From NCBI RefSeq assembly GCF_024171945.1, contig NZ_JAMTCR010000002.1, forward strand, positions 2,170,001 to 2,234,000: a DNA stretch of 64,000 nt, given 5' to 3'. The notes below the pieces were generated by a model. The model ran no database searches, was not told the origin of the DNA, and worked only from the letters and a program-made list of their open reading frames with translations. Both the position numbers and the translations under genes were made by a program. Of this stretch, positions 14,201-24,300 are shown piece after piece (positions within the stretch are counted from its first letter, which is position 1; each line of letters begins with the position of its first letter). Source of the stretch: Actinokineospora globicatena. Lineage in GTDB: Bacteria; Actinomycetota; Actinomycetes; Mycobacteriales; Pseudonocardiaceae.

Positions 14201-17200
14201 GGGGCTCAAGGGAAGTCGCACGGGGGTGTTCGCGGGGACGAACGGGCAGGACTACCCGGCGTTGCTCGTCGGGCGGTCGGATCTGGAAGGGCACGTCGGC
14301 ACCGGGAACGCGGCGAGTGTCCTCTCGGGACGGATCGCCTACACCTTCGGGCTGGAAGGGCCCGCGCTCACGGTGGACACGGCGTGCTCCAGCAGCCTGG
14401 TGGCGTTGCACCTCGCGGCCAAGGCGCTCAAGGGCGGCGAGTGCGACATGGCGCTGGCCGGTGGCGTCACGATCATGTCGACGCCGGGAGCCTTCATCGA
14501 GTTCAGCAGGCAACGCGGACTCGCCCCGGACGGTCGCTGCAAGGCGTTCGCGGCAGGTGCGGACGGCACCGGCTGGGGTGAAGGCGTCGGCGTCCTCGTA
14601 GTGATGCGCCTCGGTGACGCCCTGCGCGACGGGCGTCGGATCCTGGCGGTGGTCCGTGGCACGGCCGTCAACCAGGACGGGGCGTCGAACGGCCTCACCG
14701 CGCCGAACGGTCCCGCGCAGCAACGAGTCATCACGGCCGCGCTCGCCGACGCCCACCTCATTCCGTCCGATGTGGACGCGGTGGAAGCGCACGGCACCGG
14801 CACCTCCCTCGGCGACCCGATCGAGGCCCAAGCGCTGCTCAACACCTACGGCCAAGACCGCGCCACCCCGCTGTGGATCGGCTCGGTCAAGTCCAACATC
14901 GGCCACACGCAAGCGGCGGCAGGCGTGGCGGGCATCATCAAGATGGTCATGGCCATGCGCCACGGCGAACTCCCGCGCACCCTGCACGTGGACGAACCCA
15001 GCACCCGGGTCGACTGGACCACCGGCTCCGTAGCGCTCCTCACCGACTCCCAAGCCTGGCCCGCCGACCGGCCGCGCCGCGCGGGGATCTCGTCGTTCGG
15101 CGTCAGCGGCACCAACGCGCACGTCATCCTCGAGGACTTCCCGACCCCGCCGACGATCCAGATCGAACTCGACGAGCCGACGCCGTTCGTCCTCTCGGCC
15201 GCAACCCCGCAAGCCCTCCGCGGCCAGGCACAAGCCCTGCTGGACGTCCGACCGACCGTGGACGTCGCCGCGTCGTTGCTGGACCGGGCACTGCTGCCGC
15301 ACCGAGCCGTCGTCATCGCCGCCGACGCCCAGGAGTTCACCGAAGGCCTCCAGACAGCGCAGGATGGTCTGGCTGAGCGGGGCAAGCTCGCGATCCTGTT
15401 CACCGGGCAAGGCGCGCAGCGGGCTCGCATGGGCCGTGAGCTGCGGGTCTACCCCGTGTTCGCCCGCGCGTTCGACGACGTCCGCGAGCGGCTCCCGTTC
15501 GACGACGACAACATCGACGACACCGTGCACGCCCAAGCCGCGATCTTCGCCCTGGAAGTCGCGCTGTACCGGCTGGTCGAGTCGTGGGGGATCACGCCGG
15601 ATGTCCTGATCGGACACTCCATCGGCGAGGTGGCGGCCGCGCACGTCAATGGAATCCTGACGCTCCAGGACGCCTGTACGTTGGTCGCGGCCCGAGGTCG
15701 CCTGATGCAGGCCCTCCCGACGGGTGGCGCCATGCTCGCCGTCGAAGCCGCACTGGCTGACGTCGACCTGCCTCCAGGAGTCGATCTCGCCGCCGTCAAC
15801 GGCCCGCAGTCGTTGGTGGTCTCCGGTGACGAAGACGCGATCGACGCCTTGGCTTCGAGGTGGTCAGCCGAGGGACGCCGAGTCAAGCGACTCGTTGTCT
15901 CACATGCCTTCCACTCGCACCGAATGGACCCGATGCTGCCCGAGTTCGAGGCGGTGGTCCAAGAACTGGCCATGTCACCGGGCGAGCAGGCGATCATCTC
16001 GACCGTCCGCCCAGACGCCGACATGAGCAGCCCCGAGTACTGGGTGCGCCAGGTCCGCGAGCCGGTCCGGTTCGCCGACGCGGTGGCCGAGGCACAACGC
16101 CGTGGCGTCACGAGGTTCCTGGAGCTGGGCCCAGACGGCGTGCTGACCGCGTTGGTGGGCACCATCGCGGAGTCGAGCGTCGCCGCCGCGTCACTGCGGG
16201 CAGGCAAGGATGAGCGGACCGAGCTGCTGACCGCCATTGGACGCCTGCACGTCGCGGGTGTCGATGTCGACTGGCGACCGCTGCTGGCTGGCGGCAGGCA
16301 GGTTCCCTTGCCCATCTACGCCTTCGACCGGCAGCGCTTCTGGCCGCTGGAGGCGAAGCGGTCCCGAACCGACGACCTGACCTACGACATCACGTGGACC
16401 CCGATCGCGACCTCGGCCGCCGAACTCAGCGGAACCTGGGCTGTCCTGGGCCAAGACGACCGTGGCATCGCGAAACTCCTGGAAGCACACGGTGCCACAG
16501 TCGTCCAGGACGAGATCGACGGCCTCGCCGGGATCGTGTCCCTTATGGACCTGATTGACACCGTCGACCTGCTCAAGCGAGATGGCGCCCCAGTCTGGTG
16601 CATGACGACCGGTGCGGTGTCCGTCGATGGAGAGTCGGCGGATCCGGAGCAGGCCCAGTTCTGGGGCCTGGGTCGAGTCGCGGCACTGGAGCGGCCACGC
16701 CGCTGGGGTGGCTTGATCGACGGTGACGGACCAGGGTTGATCGCTGCGCTGGCGGGCACCGAGGACCAGGTGGCCGTGCGCGACAACAAGCTCCTGGCCA
16801 GGCGCCTGACCAGCGCGAAGTTGTCGCCCACCAGGCAATGGCGTCCCACCGGCCCGGTCCTCATCACAGGCGGCACCGGCGCGCTCGGTACTGAGGTGGC
16901 CCGCTGGGTGGTCGCCCGGGGCGCGGACGAACTCGTGCTGGTCAGCCGTAGCGGAGCCGACGCACCCGGCGTAGCCGAACTCGTCGCGAGCCTCGACGCG
17001 CAGGTCCGAGTCGTGTCCTGTGACCTGGGAGATCGCGAGGCCGTCCGGCAGTTGCTGCTCGACAACCCGGTGACCACGATCATCCACGCCGCAGGCGTCC
17101 CCGGTGTCGCACCGCTGGACCAGCTCGACGCCGACACCATCGCGGACACATTGCGGGCCAAGGCAGTCGGAGCGCAGCACCTCGACGAACTGGCCACAGT

Positions 17201-18074
17201 GGACACCTTCGTCCTGTTCTCGTCCATCGCAGGCGTGTGGGGCAGCGGAGGCCAGGCCGCCTACGCCGCCGCCAATGCCGCCCTGGACGCGATCGCCCAC
17301 CGCCGCCGAGCAGCGGGCACACCGGTCACCGCAGTGGCCTGGGGCCCGTGGGCGGGCGCCGGAATGGCCGCCGGTTCCGAGGACTACCTGGGCAAACGCG
17401 GCCTCACCGCCTTGGATCCCGCTGACGCACTGGAAGCCTTGGGTGCCGCGTTGGACGCGGAGGTGCCGACCGTGACCGTGGCGGACGTCGACTGGCCCCG
17501 GTTCGCGGACTCCTTCCACACCGCCCGCCCCGGGGCGCTGTTCACCGAACTCCTGCCCCAGGTGAGCCCGCGGCCGGTCGAGAGCGACCTGCGGGAACGG
17601 CTCGCCGGGCTGTCGGAGGCCGACCGGGACGCGGCACTGTTGACGCTGGTCACCGATGCCGTCGCCGATGTCCTCGGCTACCGCGGCGTCGACCCGAACC
17701 GGGCGTTCCGCGACCTCGGCTTCGACTCGCTCACCGCCGTCGAGCTGCGGAGCCGGTTGGCCACCGCCACCGGCCTCGCCCTGCCCGCGTCGCTGGCCTT
17801 CGACTACCCGACCTCGGCGGAGCTGGCCAGGCACCTGCGGGCCGAGCTGAGCCCGGCGACCGGGGTCGACGCGCTGCTGGCCGAGCTGGACGCGGTGGAG
17901 TCGGCCTTCGCCGGTGCCGCGCCGGACGGGCTGACCCGGATCAAGCTGGCGGTGCGGCTGCGGTCGTTCCTCGCGGGCTGGGACGGGGTCGCGCAGGCCG
18001 CGCCCGCCGCCGACCTGGACGCCGCCTCCGATGAGGAATTCCTCTCGCTCATCGACCAGGAACTCGGTCGCTGA
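3..18074 (+). CDS. Modular type I polyketide synthase, modules A-D (5' end outside window)
   Basis: Cytoplasmic megasynthase subunit extending an ACP-bound polyketide by four units. The reading frame is already open at the first complete codon and the visible protein begins inside a KS, about 110 residues short of a usual KS start, so the gene starts upstream; 6023 residues are visible. Approximate domain order (residue 1 = nt 3): KS 1-305, AT 397-715, DH 720-980, ER 1120-1420, KR 1422-1640, ACP 1658-1733; KS 1749-2170, AT 2257-2575, KR to 2915, ACP 2985-3063; KS 3081-3497, AT 3587-3905, KR to 4315, ACP 4368-4440; linker 4440-4625; KS 4626-5047, AT 5129-5448, KR to 5800, ACP 5865-5947; C-terminal docking end to 6023 (ends LIDQELGR). 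All four ATs have the malonyl-type GHSIGE and HAFHS motifs. No TTA codon was found. Odd: the long repetitive linker and the altered first DH motif. Confidence 0.97.
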   Translation, partial: GVFAGTNGQDYAGVALASEALAGYLSTGITASVLSGRIAYSFGLEGPAVTVDTACSSSLVALHLAAKALRDGECSMAIASGVTIMATPGAFVEFTHQRGLAADGRCKPFAQAADGTSWGEGVGVLLVERLSDAVANGHRVLAVVRGSAVNSDGASNGLTAPNGPSQQRVILSALSAAGLEPSDVDIVEAHGTGTVLGDPIEAQALLATYGQGRTEPLWLGSVKSNIGHTQAAAGVAGVIKMVQAMRHGVLPRSLHIDAPTSHVDWSAGSVSLLTESRPWTSGARRAGVSSFGVSGTNAHVILESAPDFEPAAGTGETAPAWVLSAGSVAGLRDQASRLLRYLTVNPDVDRDAVAHTLVHGRAALTHRAVVQSGDLGALTRLAEGGDVVQGSVVDGKLVYLFTGQGSQRAGMGRDLRVHPVFAAAFDEVVARVPFSDEAIDQTGNAQVALFALQVALFRLLESRGVRPDVLVGHSIGEVAAAHVAGILSLDDACTLVAARARLMQALPAGGAMLAVEISEAELGVAFPGGLPDGVDLAAVNSDRSLVVSGDRRIVELLERGFVEQSRRVKSLAVSHAFHSYLMDPMLDEFAQVVRGLSCNQPQMPVVSTSIGDPSTPEYWVRQVRETVRFHDAVSGLGDVGAFVELGPDGVLTALVQQSVDAVAVPVLRAGKSELDTVDRALATLFTCGVPVHWPTRGPGADLPTYAFQRRHFWAKPKPALTGVHPANHPLLSGSTPLGDGGHLFTGTLPAEGWLADHVVHGTVVLAGTALVELALHAGATTGTPRVDELTIEVPLSLPADIQLAVAAPEADGTRAFAIHSGSGNAWTRHASGLLSATPSQPDLLLVTNGHPVSLDDLYPALAVAGLDYGPAFQGLHAAERTADGVIAEVSGPVDIAGFAVHPALLDAALHALALDSDGAQAQVPFAWTGVALHGTGADRLRVYLTRIAADAVRVVVTDAEGALVASVDSLTLRTAAGPAVNDSLFTVDWTAIGTPAYAEVRDVVVPVPTTVEDTLALVQAWIRHNPDPRLVLVSSGAVAAVPGDDITDLAAAASWGLVRSAQSEHPGRFVLVDAPESADLAGALALDEPQLAIRDGKALAPRLVRAQPGIALPDEPWRLDVTTGGTLENLTALSTPDRPLEPGEVRVEVRAAGINFRDVLIALGTYPEQAVMGSEGAGVIVEVGADVVDLAAGDRVFGLFAGGFGPRTVVDRRLVAPMPEAWSFTEAAAVPMAFLTAYYALVDLAGLRSGEHILVHAAAGGVGMAATQIARHLGARVSGTASPAKWSATGLADENLASSRDLAFVEKFSGLDVVLNSLAGEYIDASVRLLGPGGRFIEMGKADLREPGDFPDLTYRAFDLSEAGHDRLQAMLLELIDLFGQGALRLLPTRAWDIRDARAAFRHLGQGRHVGKNVFTLPRALSIVLITGGTGVLGLALARHLVASGVRRLVLASRSGQVSAEMLAELSGAEVSVVACDVSDPAALADVVATYRPTDAIHAAGVADDGLVTDLTPERLQGVFGPKVDAARVLAGFDLDSVTFYSSASATFGTPGQANYSAANAYLDALAHQLRAQGKNAVSLAWGLWEEASGITASLTAADRERLGTALSTEDGLALFDRSRTFPQAHLLPMRIDARSNHTLLRGLTAAPRRAKAVSLTADNALDLVREHVAAVLGHASADAVDPRRAFRDLGFDSLTSVELRNRLNAATGLRLPPTVVFDHPTPTALAALISETRPAVKKAVVRAETGADDIVIVGMACRFPGDVGSPEELWDLVVSGVDAIGEFPRDRGWDLDALYDPDPERLGTTYTRSGGFVSTATEFDASLFGISPREAAAMDPQQRLLLETTWEAFERAGIDPMSLRGSRSGVFMGVATSLYGLDSGPSEGHSLTGIATSVASGRLAYTFGLEGPTLTVDTACSSSLVALHLAVQALRNGECTLALAGGATVMVTPGIFTEFSRQKGLSVDGRCRSFAAEADGTGWGEGVGILVVERRSDAIANGHEILAVVRGSAVNSDGASNGLTAPNGPSQRRVIEAALAVGGLAPSDVDLVEAHGTGTVLGDPIEAQALLETYGQDRMEPLWLGSVKSNIGHTQSASGVAGVIKVVEALRRGILPGTLHASHPSPHVDWTAGAVSLLTESRPWPEVDRPRRAGVSSFGVSGTNAHVIIEQAAVAAVVEPERVDAVVPWVLSAASDEALRAQASRLADNSADLDPVDVGLSLVGGRADLDHRLVVVGSSTDDLRAALEVAEGRTITRGRVAFLFTGQGAQRAGMGQDLRVFPVFAAAFDDIRARLPYSDEGIDQTGNAQLALFAVEVATFRLLESWGLRPDVLIGHSIGEVAAAHVAGILSLDDACALVAARARLMQALPSGGAMLAVEISEAELAVEFPDGLPVGVDLAAVNSDRSLVLSGDRRIVELLERGFVEQSRRVKSLAVSHAFHSHLMDPMLDEFARVVRGLSFGQPVIPVVSTSSGDPSTPEYWVRQVRETVRFGDAVRESRATTFVEVGPGGVLSALVHHIVDGAVTAAALLPDEVLAVLRAAGVAWTRGVAVDWSAVFGQWEGRRVTLPTYAFQRRRYWLSSNKPVEPTEDWRYRVDWTPVAAGPVVAGKWAVRGAADVEAALRSAGVTVVDDVAEADGLVVEAEAPALLRVVAEATVPVWAVTRGGVGAAEVWGVGRVAALEMPQVWGGLIDLPEGVDERIAGVLGGAEDQVVVRPSGVVARRLRRAPLGQRRQWTVSGPVLVTGGTGALGLEVARWLVGRGATELILVSRRGGTVPDLGVPVHVETCDIADRDAVADLLARYPVSIVVHAAGVDTRTPLISADPVAYAEVTRAKVLGARHLHELAPDAHLIFFSSIAGVWGSSGQSAYAAGNAYLDALAEHRAGSGQRATSIAWGPWSAGMATGPTADYLRRRGLTPLPPSRALSALADALDHGDTTITIANIDWTRFLPTFTSSRPSPLLTDFLPADAAPAATSWASTTSALPTHERAATVLALVRHHAAASLGHSDSAAVDPEKPFKDLGFDSLTAVDLRNRLVAATALAIPATAVFDHPTAQAFTDHVLALLADGEPERVVAVRDRDADDPVVIVGMACRYPGGVESPEGLWELVVGEGDAIGEFPGDRGWDLEADVKYARRGGFVETATRFDADLFAISPREALAMDPQQRLVLETAWEAFERAGVDPLSLRGSATGVFVGASNSGYGTGAELPSEIEGHFLTGTANSVMSGRIAYTLGLEGPAVTVDTACSSSLVALHWATKALRDGECDLALAGGVTVIPSPAVFAEFATQGGLAADGRCKAFAAGADGTGWSEGVGVLVVERLSDALRNGHRVLAVVRGSAVNSDGASNGLTAPNGPSQQRVIRAALASGGLAESDVDVVEGHGTGTRLGDPIEAEALLATYGRGRTEPLWLGSLKSNIGHAQAASGVGGVIKMVLALRAGILPRSLHVDAPSPHVAWESGAVALLTEARPWPEVDRPRRAAVSSFGVSGTNAHTILEQYLAAEPVASEDNSTLPWVISGRSAAALRAQAQRLRDFAGEQPVAAVARALVTSRADLSHRAVVTNEAALEALIADRPAPGLVRSVAGDGRVAFLFTGQGSQRAGMGRELHAAYPMFAAAFDAVCARVDLDRPLADVVFGDGASLDQTAYAQAGLFALQVALFRLVESWGVRPDHLVGHSIGELAAAHVAGVLSLDDACVLLTARARLMQALPAGGAMLAVEASEAELAGQLPDGVDLAAVNSDRSTVLSGSVSAIELLSSKLIEQGIRVKRLTVSHAFHSHLVDPMLGEFARVVETLEFRRPEIPLALTSVGDIATPEYWVRQVRETVRFADAVRTVDADTWLELGPDGVLAALVQKTVTATAVPVLRGGREEVESTMEALSHLHVRGVRVDWTAIFGRGVPIDLPTYAFQRERYWLEPAVAGDDGFWAAIESGAVAASAEVAAVLPALTALRRDHRERSTVDSWRYRISWRPLDDSPAVVTGRWLVITPDGAVPADIGAALASVEIISTTVDALPVVDGLTGVLALLPVADVLRVVQADLPAPLWCVTRGAVAVDGEVVDPVQARVWGLGRVAALEVPGRWGGLVDVPAELKGRAARRFAAVLAGDESEVAVRASGVFARRLRRAAVSARTPWVPDGPVLVTGGTGALGAEVARWLVEQGATELVLASRRGPDAPGAAELVASLDATVRIVACDVSDRAAVASLLAEHPVRAIFHAAGIVDDGVLDALNEPRLDAVLRAKSARWLDELAEPATTFVVFSSLAGVIGSAGQGNYAAANAELDAVVESRRARGLSGLAVAWGPWAGAGMAADVSTRLRRGGLRPLAPRRALAALATALAAGDTTVTIADVDWPNFTSNSPLLSDFPTRRAATEPVRDLLALVVTHTAAILGHTTIDPDRAFRDLGIDSLTALELRNSLAAALTHPLPASLVFDHPTPADVAVHLRTLVIHNPSSHPQGPAAPPADPAVPVDWTRAAPRSGWGLPSRAGAREPGVDDLGKSPDEVNSGQVDAASLNGVGWPEGGAIPSGQGADTAMGERNAASADLAAFGQVGELEGGAGVPLTQRDGGSPTTGSTSAGLGVGEGGAGGHVMGLSGGGRGAGVPVAQRDGGSPTARPAGDGGSWREGVDEGSVVIVGMACRLPGGAEGPEGLWRVVRDGVDGVGAFPGDRGWDLGRLFDDDPERVGTSYARVGGFLDTATGFDAGLFGISPREAVGMDPQQRLMLEASWAALEDAGLDPKGLKGSRTGVFAGTNGQDYPALLVGRSDLEGHVGTGNAASVLSGRIAYTFGLEGPALTVDTACSSSLVALHLAAKALKGGECDMALAGGVTIMSTPGAFIEFSRQRGLAPDGRCKAFAAGADGTGWGEGVGVLVVMRLGDALRDGRRILAVVRGTAVNQDGASNGLTAPNGPAQQRVITAALADAHLIPSDVDAVEAHGTGTSLGDPIEAQALLNTYGQDRATPLWIGSVKSNIGHTQAAAGVAGIIKMVMAMRHGELPRTLHVDEPSTRVDWTTGSVALLTDSQAWPADRPRRAGISSFGVSGTNAHVILEDFPTPPTIQIELDEPTPFVLSAATPQALRGQAQALLDVRPTVDVAASLLDRALLPHRAVVIAADAQEFTEGLQTAQDGLAERGKLAILFTGQGAQRARMGRELRVYPVFARAFDDVRERLPFDDDNIDDTVHAQAAIFALEVALYRLVESWGITPDVLIGHSIGEVAAAHVNGILTLQDACTLVAARGRLMQALPTGGAMLAVEAALADVDLPPGVDLAAVNGPQSLVVSGDEDAIDALASRWSAEGRRVKRLVVSHAFHSHRMDPMLPEFEAVVQELAMSPGEQAIISTVRPDADMSSPEYWVRQVREPVRFADAVAEAQRRGVTRFLELGPDGVLTALVGTIAESSVAAASLRAGKDERTELLTAIGRLHVAGVDVDWRPLLAGGRQVPLPIYAFDRQRFWPLEAKRSRTDDLTYDITWTPIATSAAELSGTWAVLGQDDRGIAKLLEAHGATVVQDEIDGLAGIVSLMDLIDTVDLLKRDGAPVWCMTTGAVSVDGESADPEQAQFWGLGRVAALERPRRWGGLIDGDGPGLIAALAGTEDQVAVRDNKLLARRLTSAKLSPTRQWRPTGPVLITGGTGALGTEVARWVVARGADELVLVSRSGADAPGVAELVASLDAQVRVVSCDLGDREAVRQLLLDNPVTTIIHAAGVPGVAPLDQLDADTIADTLRAKAVGAQHLDELATVDTFVLFSSIAGVWGSGGQAAYAAANAALDAIAHRRRAAGTPVTAVAWGPWAGAGMAAGSEDYLGKRGLTALDPADALEALGAALDAEVPTVTVADVDWPRFADSFHTARPGALFTELLPQVSPRPVESDLRERLAGLSEADRDAALLTLVTDAVADVLGYRGVDPNRAFRDLGFDSLTAVELRSRLATATGLALPASLAFDYPTSAELARHLRAELSPATGVDALLAELDAVESAFAGAAPDGLTRIKLAVRLRSFLAGWDGVAQAAPAADLDAASDEEFLSLIDQELGR
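1620..1709 (+). repeat. AT-rich intra-AT stretch, copy 1 (module A)
   Basis: Ninety bases in the AT small subdomain, ending 15 bases before HAFHS, encoding [18 protein letters not shown] and on. It is visibly AT-rich inside GC-rich DNA and contains the palindrome TTGTTGAACAA. Closest to copy 2 (84 of 90 by my count). Confidence 0.85.
5247..9195 (+). other. Module B: KS-AT(malonyl)-KR(A1)-ACP
   Basis: Adds malonyl and leaves a beta-hydroxyl. KS 5247-6510 has TACSSS (Cys 5751), HGTGT and NIGHT. AT 6765-7730 has GHSIGE (Ser 7002) and HAFHS 7305-7319. The KR catalytic half (8205-8700) has GGTGALG, lacks an LDD motif ([10 protein letters not shown]) and has Trp at the A-type position ([11 protein letters not shown], Tyr 8601). 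By the Caffrey/Keatinge-Clay rules this is A1, giving an L-hydroxyl. ACP 8960-9190 has Ser 9072 in GFDSL. Its AT carries the AT-rich stretch at 7200-7289, which differs from that of module A at 6 of 90 positions by my count. Confidence 0.93.
7200..7289 (+). repeat. AT-rich intra-AT stretch, copy 2 (module B)
   Basis: Same position in the AT of module B, in frame. It keeps the shared opening AACTCGGATCGTTCACTTGT and the TTGTTGAACAA palindrome. Confidence 0.85.
9243..13320 (+). other. Module C: KS-AT(malonyl)-KR(B)-ACP
   Basis: Adds malonyl and leaves a beta-hydroxyl. KS 9243-10490 has Cys 9732 in TACSSS, HGTGT and NIGHA. AT 10761-11720 has GHSIGE (Ser 11022) and HAFHS 11313-11327. A dimerisation-type helical element (FWAAIE... 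to ...VDSWRYR, about 11762-11890) precedes the KR. The KR (12390-12950) has GGTGALG, VDD at the LDD position, no A-type Trp ([11 protein letters not shown]) and Tyr 12807, so it is B-type, giving a D-hydroxyl. ACP Ser is 13206 in GIDSL. It is followed by a very long linker instead of the usual 15-25 residues. Confidence 0.92.
11208..11297 (+). repeat. AT-rich intra-AT stretch, diverged copy 3 (module C)
   Basis: The first 14 bases match the other copies and the rest is diverged (encodes [18 protein letters not shown]). It still has lower GC than its surroundings, and is probably a degraded or recombined copy. Confidence 0.65.
13651..13700 (+). repeat. Direct repeat copy 1 in module C-D linker
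   Basis: Fifty-base unit encoding [16 protein letters not shown] within the linker. It matches copy 2 at 13777-13826 at roughly 41 of 50 positions. The first 17 bases recur a third time at about 13731. Confidence 0.8.
13777..13826 (+). repeat. Direct repeat copy 2 in module C-D linker
   Basis: Second 50-base unit, encoding [16 protein letters not shown], in the same reading frame as copy 1. The spacing of 126 bp is a multiple of three, which keeps the frame open. Confidence 0.8.
13878..17845 (+). other. Module D: KS-AT(malonyl)-KR(A1)-ACP
   Basis: Adds malonyl and leaves a beta-hydroxyl. KS 13878-15140 has Cys 14385 in TACSSS, HGTGT and NIGHT. AT 15387-16345 has GHSIGE (Ser 15618) and HAFHS 15903-15917. 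This AT lacks the AT-rich stretch of the other gene 1 ATs and has the ordinary [13 protein letters not shown] sequence instead. The KR (16854-17370) has GGTGALG, no LDD, and an A-type Trp ([11 protein letters not shown], Tyr 17262), so it is A1. ACP 17595-17840 has Ser 17727 in GFDSL. A C-terminal docking end follows. Confidence 0.92.
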
Positions 18075-18195
18075 ACCCGGCGTGTGCCATTGTGGAAACG
18101 GGGAAAAGGCGTGCGGTAATTGCACCGCGGCATTTCTCCGGCGCACCCCGGGGTGTCAAGCCCCTAAGGCCTGGTCAGCTAGGGGTGCTAGGGGG

Positions 18196-18225
18196 TTGTC
18201 CGGCCAGGACGGTGCTTCCTAGGGT
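18196..18225 (+). promoter_or_regulatory. Candidate housekeeping-type promoter upstream of gene 2
   Basis: TTGTCC (18196-18201) and TAGGGT (18220-18225) are 18 bases apart, resembling the actinomycete TTGACN/TAGNNT consensus. It would give a leader of about 90 nt before the GTG start. Matches of this quality occur by chance, so confidence is low. Confidence 0.3.
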
Positions 18226-18251
18226 CTGAGTCGTGTTCTGGCCCCGGAATG

Positions 18252-18285
18252 CCCGCCGATTTTCCGAGGTGGGCAGGCGGGTTTT
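18252..18285 (+). terminator. Possible hairpin with T-run between genes 1 and 2
   Basis: CCCGCC (18252-18257) can pair with GGCGGG (18276-18281), followed directly by TTTT. The 6-bp stem with an 18-nt loop is weak. It could be a terminator for gene 1 or a leader structure of gene 2 if the promoter at 18196 is real. Confidence 0.2.
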
Positions 18286-18306
18286 GTGCGCGCAGGCGTC
18301 GGCCCT

Positions 18307-18314
18307 GGAGAAGG
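18307..18314 (+). promoter_or_regulatory. Ribosome binding site that sets the gene 2 start
   Basis: GGAGAAGG lies 9 bases before GTG at 18324. It supports that start over upstream in-frame candidates from 18249, which would prepend an Arg/Trp-rich stretch unlike any docking end. Confidence 0.75.
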
Positions 18315-18323
18315 TGGCATCGG

Positions 18324-21300
18324 GTGACTGACGAGAAGAAGTATCTGGAATACCTCAAGCGCCTCACCGCCGACCTGCGCCAGGCCCGCCGCCGACTGCG
18401 GGTGGCCGAGGACAGGCCGCACGAGCCGATCGCCATCGTGGGCATGGCCTGCCGCTACCCCGGCGGGGTCAACTCCCCCGAGCAGCTGTGGGACCTGGTC
18501 GCCCAGGGCCGCGACGGCGTCTCGCCGTTCCCCACCGACCGGGGCTGGGACGTCGTGTTCGACGACGACCCCGACGCGCCGGGGACGAGCTACGCGCGCG
18601 AAGGCGGGTTCGTCCACACCGCGGCGGAGTTCGACGCCACCCTGTTCGGCATCTCCCCGCGTGAAGCGGTCGCGATGGACCCCCAGCAGCGCATCTTGCT
18701 GGAGACCGCGTGGGAGGCCGTCGAGCGCTCTGGTTTCGACCCGCTGTCGTTGCGCGGTAGCCGTACCGGCGTGTTCATCGGTTCGTCGTCCTCTGCTTAC
18801 GGCGCTGGCCTTCGCGAGTTACCGCCGGGTGCGGAGGGCCACCTCCTTACCGGCAATGCCCCTAGCGTCGTCTCTGGTCGCGTCGCCTACACCTTGGGGC
18901 TAGAGGGTCCTGCCGTCACCGTTGACACTGCCTGCTCCAGCAGCCTCGTAGCGCTCCACTTGGCCGTGCAGGCGTTGCGCGCGGGGGAGTGCGACCTGGC
19001 GCTGACCGGTGGCGTCACTGTTATGACCAGCCCCGGCATCTTCACCGAGTTCAGCCGCCAGAAGGGGCTAGCCGCTGACGGTCGCTGCAAGGCCTTCGCC
19101 GCCGCCGCTGACGGGACCGGATGGGCCGAAGGCGCCGGTGTCCTGGTCGTAGAGCGACTGGCCGACGCGAAGGCACGCGGACACCGCATCCTCGCTGTTG
19201 TGCGGGGCACCGCCGTTAACTCTGACGGCGCCTCCAACGGCCTGACGGCCCCCAACGGCCCATCGCAAGAGCGGGTCATCCGCGCCGCGCTCGCCAACGC
19301 CCGTCTTACCCCCGCCGACGTAGACGCCGTCGAGGCCCACGGCACAGGTACCACTCTCGGCGACCCCATCGAGGCGCAGGCTCTACTGGCCACCTACGGG
19401 CAGGAGCGGGACCGGCCGCTGCGGCTCGGGTCGGTGAAGTCCAACCTCGGGCACTCCCAGGCCGCCGCCGGTGCCGCCGGGATCATCAAGGTCGTCGAGG
19501 CGCTGCGCCACGAGCTGCTGCCCAAGACCCTGCACGTCGACGCCCCCACCCCGCACGTCGACTGGGCCGCTGGCGCGGTCGAGCTGCTCACCGAGCCGTC
19601 GCCGTGGCCGCGCGATCCCGAGCGTCCGCGCCGGGTCGGTGTGTCGTCGTTCAGCGTCAGTGGCACCAACGCGCACATCGTGCTGGAGGAGGCCGACCAA
19701 GAGGCCGAGGTCGAGCCGGTCGACCCGCCCACCGTCGTCGCTTGGCCGGTGGCCGCCCGCACCGGCGAAGCCCTGCGCGCCGCTGCCGCTGACCTGTCTC
19801 GTGTGGACGCACGGCCGGTCGACGTCGCCTGGTCGTTGGCGACGGGTCGCGCTGACTTGGAGCACCGCGCTGTCGTGGTCGGTAGCTCTACCGACGAGCT
19901 CCGGGCCGGACTGGCTGCCGTGGCGCGCGGCGAGTCGGCGGTTGATGTCGTCACCGGGGTCGCGCGCGCCGAGGTCGCGCCGGTCTTCGTGTTCCCCGGG
20001 CAGGGGTCGCAGTGGTTGGGCATGGCGACCGGGCTGCTGGCGACCTCGCCGGTTTTCGCCGCGCGGATGGCCGAGTGCGCGCACGCGCTGACCGGGCACG
20101 TCGACTGGTCGCTGCTCGACGTCGTCCGCGCCGGTGACTCGAACCGCGGAGACTTGGACCGCGTCGACCTAGAGCGTGTCGACGTGGTCCAGCCGGTGCT
20201 GTGGGCGGTGATGGTGTCGCTGGCCGAGCTGTGGCGCTCGGTCGGGGTGACGCCCGCGGCCGTGATCGGGCACTCGCAAGGGGAGATCGCGGCCGCGGTG
20301 GTCGCTGGCGCGTTGAGCCTGGAGGACGGCGCGCGCGTAGTGGCGCTGCGCAGCCAGGCCATCGCGGAGGTGCTTGGCGGTACCGGTGGCATGGTGTCGG
20401 TAGCCCTACCGCACGACGAGGCAGCCGAGTTGGTCGAGCGCTGGCCGGGTGTGTCGGTGGCGGCGGTCAACGGGCCTCTATCGACTGTGGTGTCCGGTGA
20501 CGTCGCCGGGCTCGACGAGCTGTTGGCGCACTGTGAGGACGCGGGCGTGCGAGCGCGGCGCGTCCCGGTCGACTATGCGTCGCACTCCGCTCACGTGGAG
20601 CGGTTGCGTGACCGTCTCGACTTCGCGGGTCTTACGCCTAGAACAGCCCAGGTGCCGTTCTACTCGGCCGTGACCGGCGACGTGATCGACACGGCCGAAC
20701 TCGACTCTGACTACTGGTACCGCAACCTGCGCGAGACGGTGCGGTTCGACAAGGCCTCCTCGGCGGCGCTGGCCGCAGGGCACACCGTGTTCATCGAGGT
20801 CAGCGCCCACCCGGTGCTCACCGTCGGCCTCCAGGAGACTCTCGCGCAGACCGGTGCCGCGCTGGCGACGCTGCGCCGAGACGAGGGTGGCCTGCGGCGG
20901 TGGCTCACCGCCGTCGCGGAGGCGCACGTCGCGGGTGTCCGCGTCGACTGGTCGGTGTTCGCGGCCGGTGGCGCGCAGGTAGACCTACCGACGTACCCGT
21001 TCCAACGTCAGCACTACTGGCTATCGGCGCCGGTCGTCGCGGCCGAGTCTTGGCGCTACCGGGTCGATTGGAAGCCGATCACGCCCCGAGCTGGCGCGAC
21101 GGGGACCTGGGCCGTAGTGCGGACCGAAGCCGTCGACGGTCAGTGGTGTCTCGACGCGTTGGCCGCTAGAGGCGTCGAGACGGTCGAGATCGTGCTCGCC
21201 GACGATGACCTAGACCGGTGGACCTTGGCCGAACGCATGCGCGAGGTCGGCTACCCGGATGGCGTCCTGTCGCTGCTGGCGTTCGACGACCGACCGCATG

Positions 21301-24300
21301 TCGACGACGACGCGGTCACCGTCGGCGTAGGTGGGACCCTCACGCTCGTTCAGGCTCTCGGCGACGCTGGGGTTACCGCGCCGCTGTGGTGTGTCACGCG
21401 CGGGTTGGACGACCCGGTGCAGGCGCAGGTGTGGGGCCTTGGGCGGGTCGCGGCGCTAGAGGTGCCAACGCGGTGGGGTGGCCTGGTAGATCTGTCTCCC
21501 GGAGCCGACCCTGCCGCACTCGTTGCCGCGTTGGGCGGAGACGAAGACCAGGTCGTTGTTCGCGGATCAAGCTTCTTCGGTCGTCGGCTAGAGCGATCGG
21601 CCGAGCCACGGGCGACCGCGCCTCTGGCCCTGTCTGGACCTGTTCTAGTAACCGGTGGCACTGGGGCCCTGGGCGCCTCGGTCGCGCGGTGGCTGGTTGG
21701 TAGGGGTGCCTCCGTCGTCCTGGCGAGCCGTCGCGGGATCGAGGCTCCGGGTGCGGCAGAGCTGTCGGCCGAGCTGAATGCACCGGTGGTGGCTTGCGAC
21801 GTCGCTAACCGCGCCTCGCTGGAGGCCGTGCTGGCGGAGCACCCAGTGGTCGGGGTCGTGCACGCCGCCGGGGTCGACCACTCGGTGCCGCTGGACGAGA
21901 CGGACGTTTCCGAGTTCGCGGACGGGCTGCGCGCGAAGGTCCTCGGCGCCGCGCACCTGGACGAGCTTCTAGGTGACGCGGAGCTGTTCGTCTTCTTCTC
22001 GTCGATCGCCGGTGTCTGGGGCAGCGGTAACCAGGCCTCTTACGCCGCCGCGAACGCCTACCTTGACGCCCTCGCCGAGGCCAGGCAGGCACGCGGGCTC
22101 AAGGCGACCTCTATCGCGTGGGGAGCCTGGGCAGACGCCGGTATGGCCACCAGGGGCGGTGCGGGGGAGTACCTACGGCGCCGTGGGATCAACCCCATGT
22201 CCCCGCAGCGCTGCCTCGCCGGTCTCGCCGCCGCGGTCGACGCGGGCGAGACGGCCGTGACGATCGCCGATATCGACTGGACCCGCTTCGTCCCGACCTT
22301 CACCACCTCCCGGCCCAGTCCGCTGCTGGCCGCCTTCGCGCCCGACGTCGTCGTCGCGTCCGACGTCCCCGATGGCGCGCCGCTGGTCCAGGCGCTGGCC
22401 GACCGCACCCCCGCTGAGCGGCGCCGACTCGTCGTGGACGCCGTCCGCCACGAGACCGCCGTGGTGCTCGGCTACCCCGACCCGGTCGACTCGGACCGGC
22501 CGTTCAAGGACCTGGGCGTCGACTCGGTCACCGCCGTGGAAGTGCGCAATCGGCTCACGGCCGCGACCGGGATCGGATTGGCCGCCACCGTCGTCTTCGA
22601 CTACCCGAATCCCGTCGCGCTCGCCGACCACGTGCTGGCCGAACTCCACCCGGAGGACACGACCACGTCCAGCGCGGCGACCCGCGTGGGTCACGCGGAT
22701 TCGGACGGGGTGGCCATCGTCGGGATGAGCTGCCGTTTCCCGGGTGGCGTGGACAGCCCGGAGGCGTTGTGGCGCCTGGTGCGCGACGAGGTCGACGGCG
22801 TTTCCGTGTTCCCGACCGACCGCGGCTGGCACGCCGAGGGGCCCTATGCCCCGGAGGGTGGCTTCATCTACGACGCCACCACGTTCGACGCTGACCTGTT
22901 CGGCATCTCCCCGCGTGAGGCCGCGTCGATGGACCCGCAGCAGCGGGTGCTGCTGGAGGCCGCGTGGGAGGTCCTGGAGCGGACGAACATCGACCCGTAC
23001 TCGTTGCGCGGCACCGACACCGGCGTGTTCGTCGGCGCATCGGCCTCCGGCTACGGGGTCGGGATGAACACCGCCACCGGCTCGGAGGGCCACTACCTCA
23101 CCGGTACCTCCAGCAGCGTCATGTCCGGCCGGGTCGCGTACACCTTCGGGCTTGAGGGCCCTGCGGTCACTGTGGACACTGCCTGTTCGTCCAGTCTCGT
23201 CGCTTTACACCTGGCGACGCGCGCGCTGGCCGCCGGGGAGTGCGGGATGGCGCTCGTCGCCGGTGTCGCGGTGATGACCAGCTCCGATATCTTCTCCGAG
23301 TTCAGCCGCCAGAACGGTCTCGCGGGCGATGGCCGGTGCAAGTCGTTCGCGGGCGCCGCCGACGGGACCGGGTGGGGCGAGGGGGTCGGCGCCCTGCTGA
23401 TCATGCCGCTCGCCGAGGCCAAGCGGCAGGGCCGCGACGTGTTGGCCGTCGTGCGCGGTTCGGCGGTGAACTCCGACGGGGCGTCGAACGGGCTGACCGC
23501 GCCGAACGGGCCGTCGCAGCAACGGGTCATCCGCTCCGCGCTGGTCGCCGCTGGGCTTTCCGTGTCCGATGTGGACGTTGTCGAGGGGCATGGCACCGGA
23601 ACCCGGCTCGGCGACCCGATCGAGGCGCAGGCCGTGCTCGCGACCTACGGGCAGGGCCGCGACGAGCCGCTGTGGCTGGGGTCGCTGAAGTCGAACATCG
23701 GGCACACCCAGGCCGCGTCCGGCATGGCCGGGATCATGAAGATGGTCATGGCCATGCGCCACGGCGTGCTGCCGCGCACGCTGCACGTGGACGAGCCCAC
23801 GCCGCACGTCGACTGGACCACCGGCGCCGTCGAGCTGCTGACCGAGGCCAGGCCGTGGCCCGCCGGTCGGGTGCGCCGGGCCGGTGTCTCCGCGTTCGGT
23901 GTCAGCGGCACCAACGCGCACGTGATCATCGAGCAAGCTCCCGACAGCGATGCCGTCGAAGTGCGGCCCGCTGTTGTGACGCCGTGGGTGGTGTCGGGCA
24001 AGACCGAGGCGGCACTGGACGCCCAGGTTGCCTCCCTGGCCACTGTTACCGAGGTGTCCGTCGCCGACGTCGCCCACACCCTCGCGGTTGGTCGGGCTTC
24101 GTTGGCACACCGGGCGGTCGTGCTCGACGGCGAGACTGTCGCGCGCGGGATCGCTGAGCCGCGCAGGCTCGGATACCTGTTCACCGGCCAGGGGTCGCAA
24201 CGGCCGGGGATGGGCGAGGAACTACGGGCGGCGTTCCCCGTCTTCGCCGAGACCTACGACGCCATCACGGCCCGGGTGCCGTTCGGCGACGACCTGGACC

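Larger units (their letters stand above)
18075..18323 (+). promoter_or_regulatory. Intergenic region between genes 1 and 2
   Basis: 249 bp with no gene that I can support. It holds a 12-bp perfect palindrome CACCCCGGGGTG (18144-18155), a possible promoter (18196-18225), a possible hairpin (18252-18285) and the gene 2 ribosome binding site. It is the only gap apart from the gene 3/gene 4 gap that is long enough for independent control of the downstream genes. Confidence 0.6.

Noticed and set aside
18144-18155. 12-bp palindrome as a transcription terminator
   Set aside because: It has no loop and no following T-run. A protein-binding site or chance are more likely.
18249-18323. Upstream in-frame start for gene 2, adding 25 residues
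   Set aside because: The added stretch is Arg/Trp-rich and resembles no docking end, and a good RBS (GGAGAAGG) sits 9 bases before GTG 18324.
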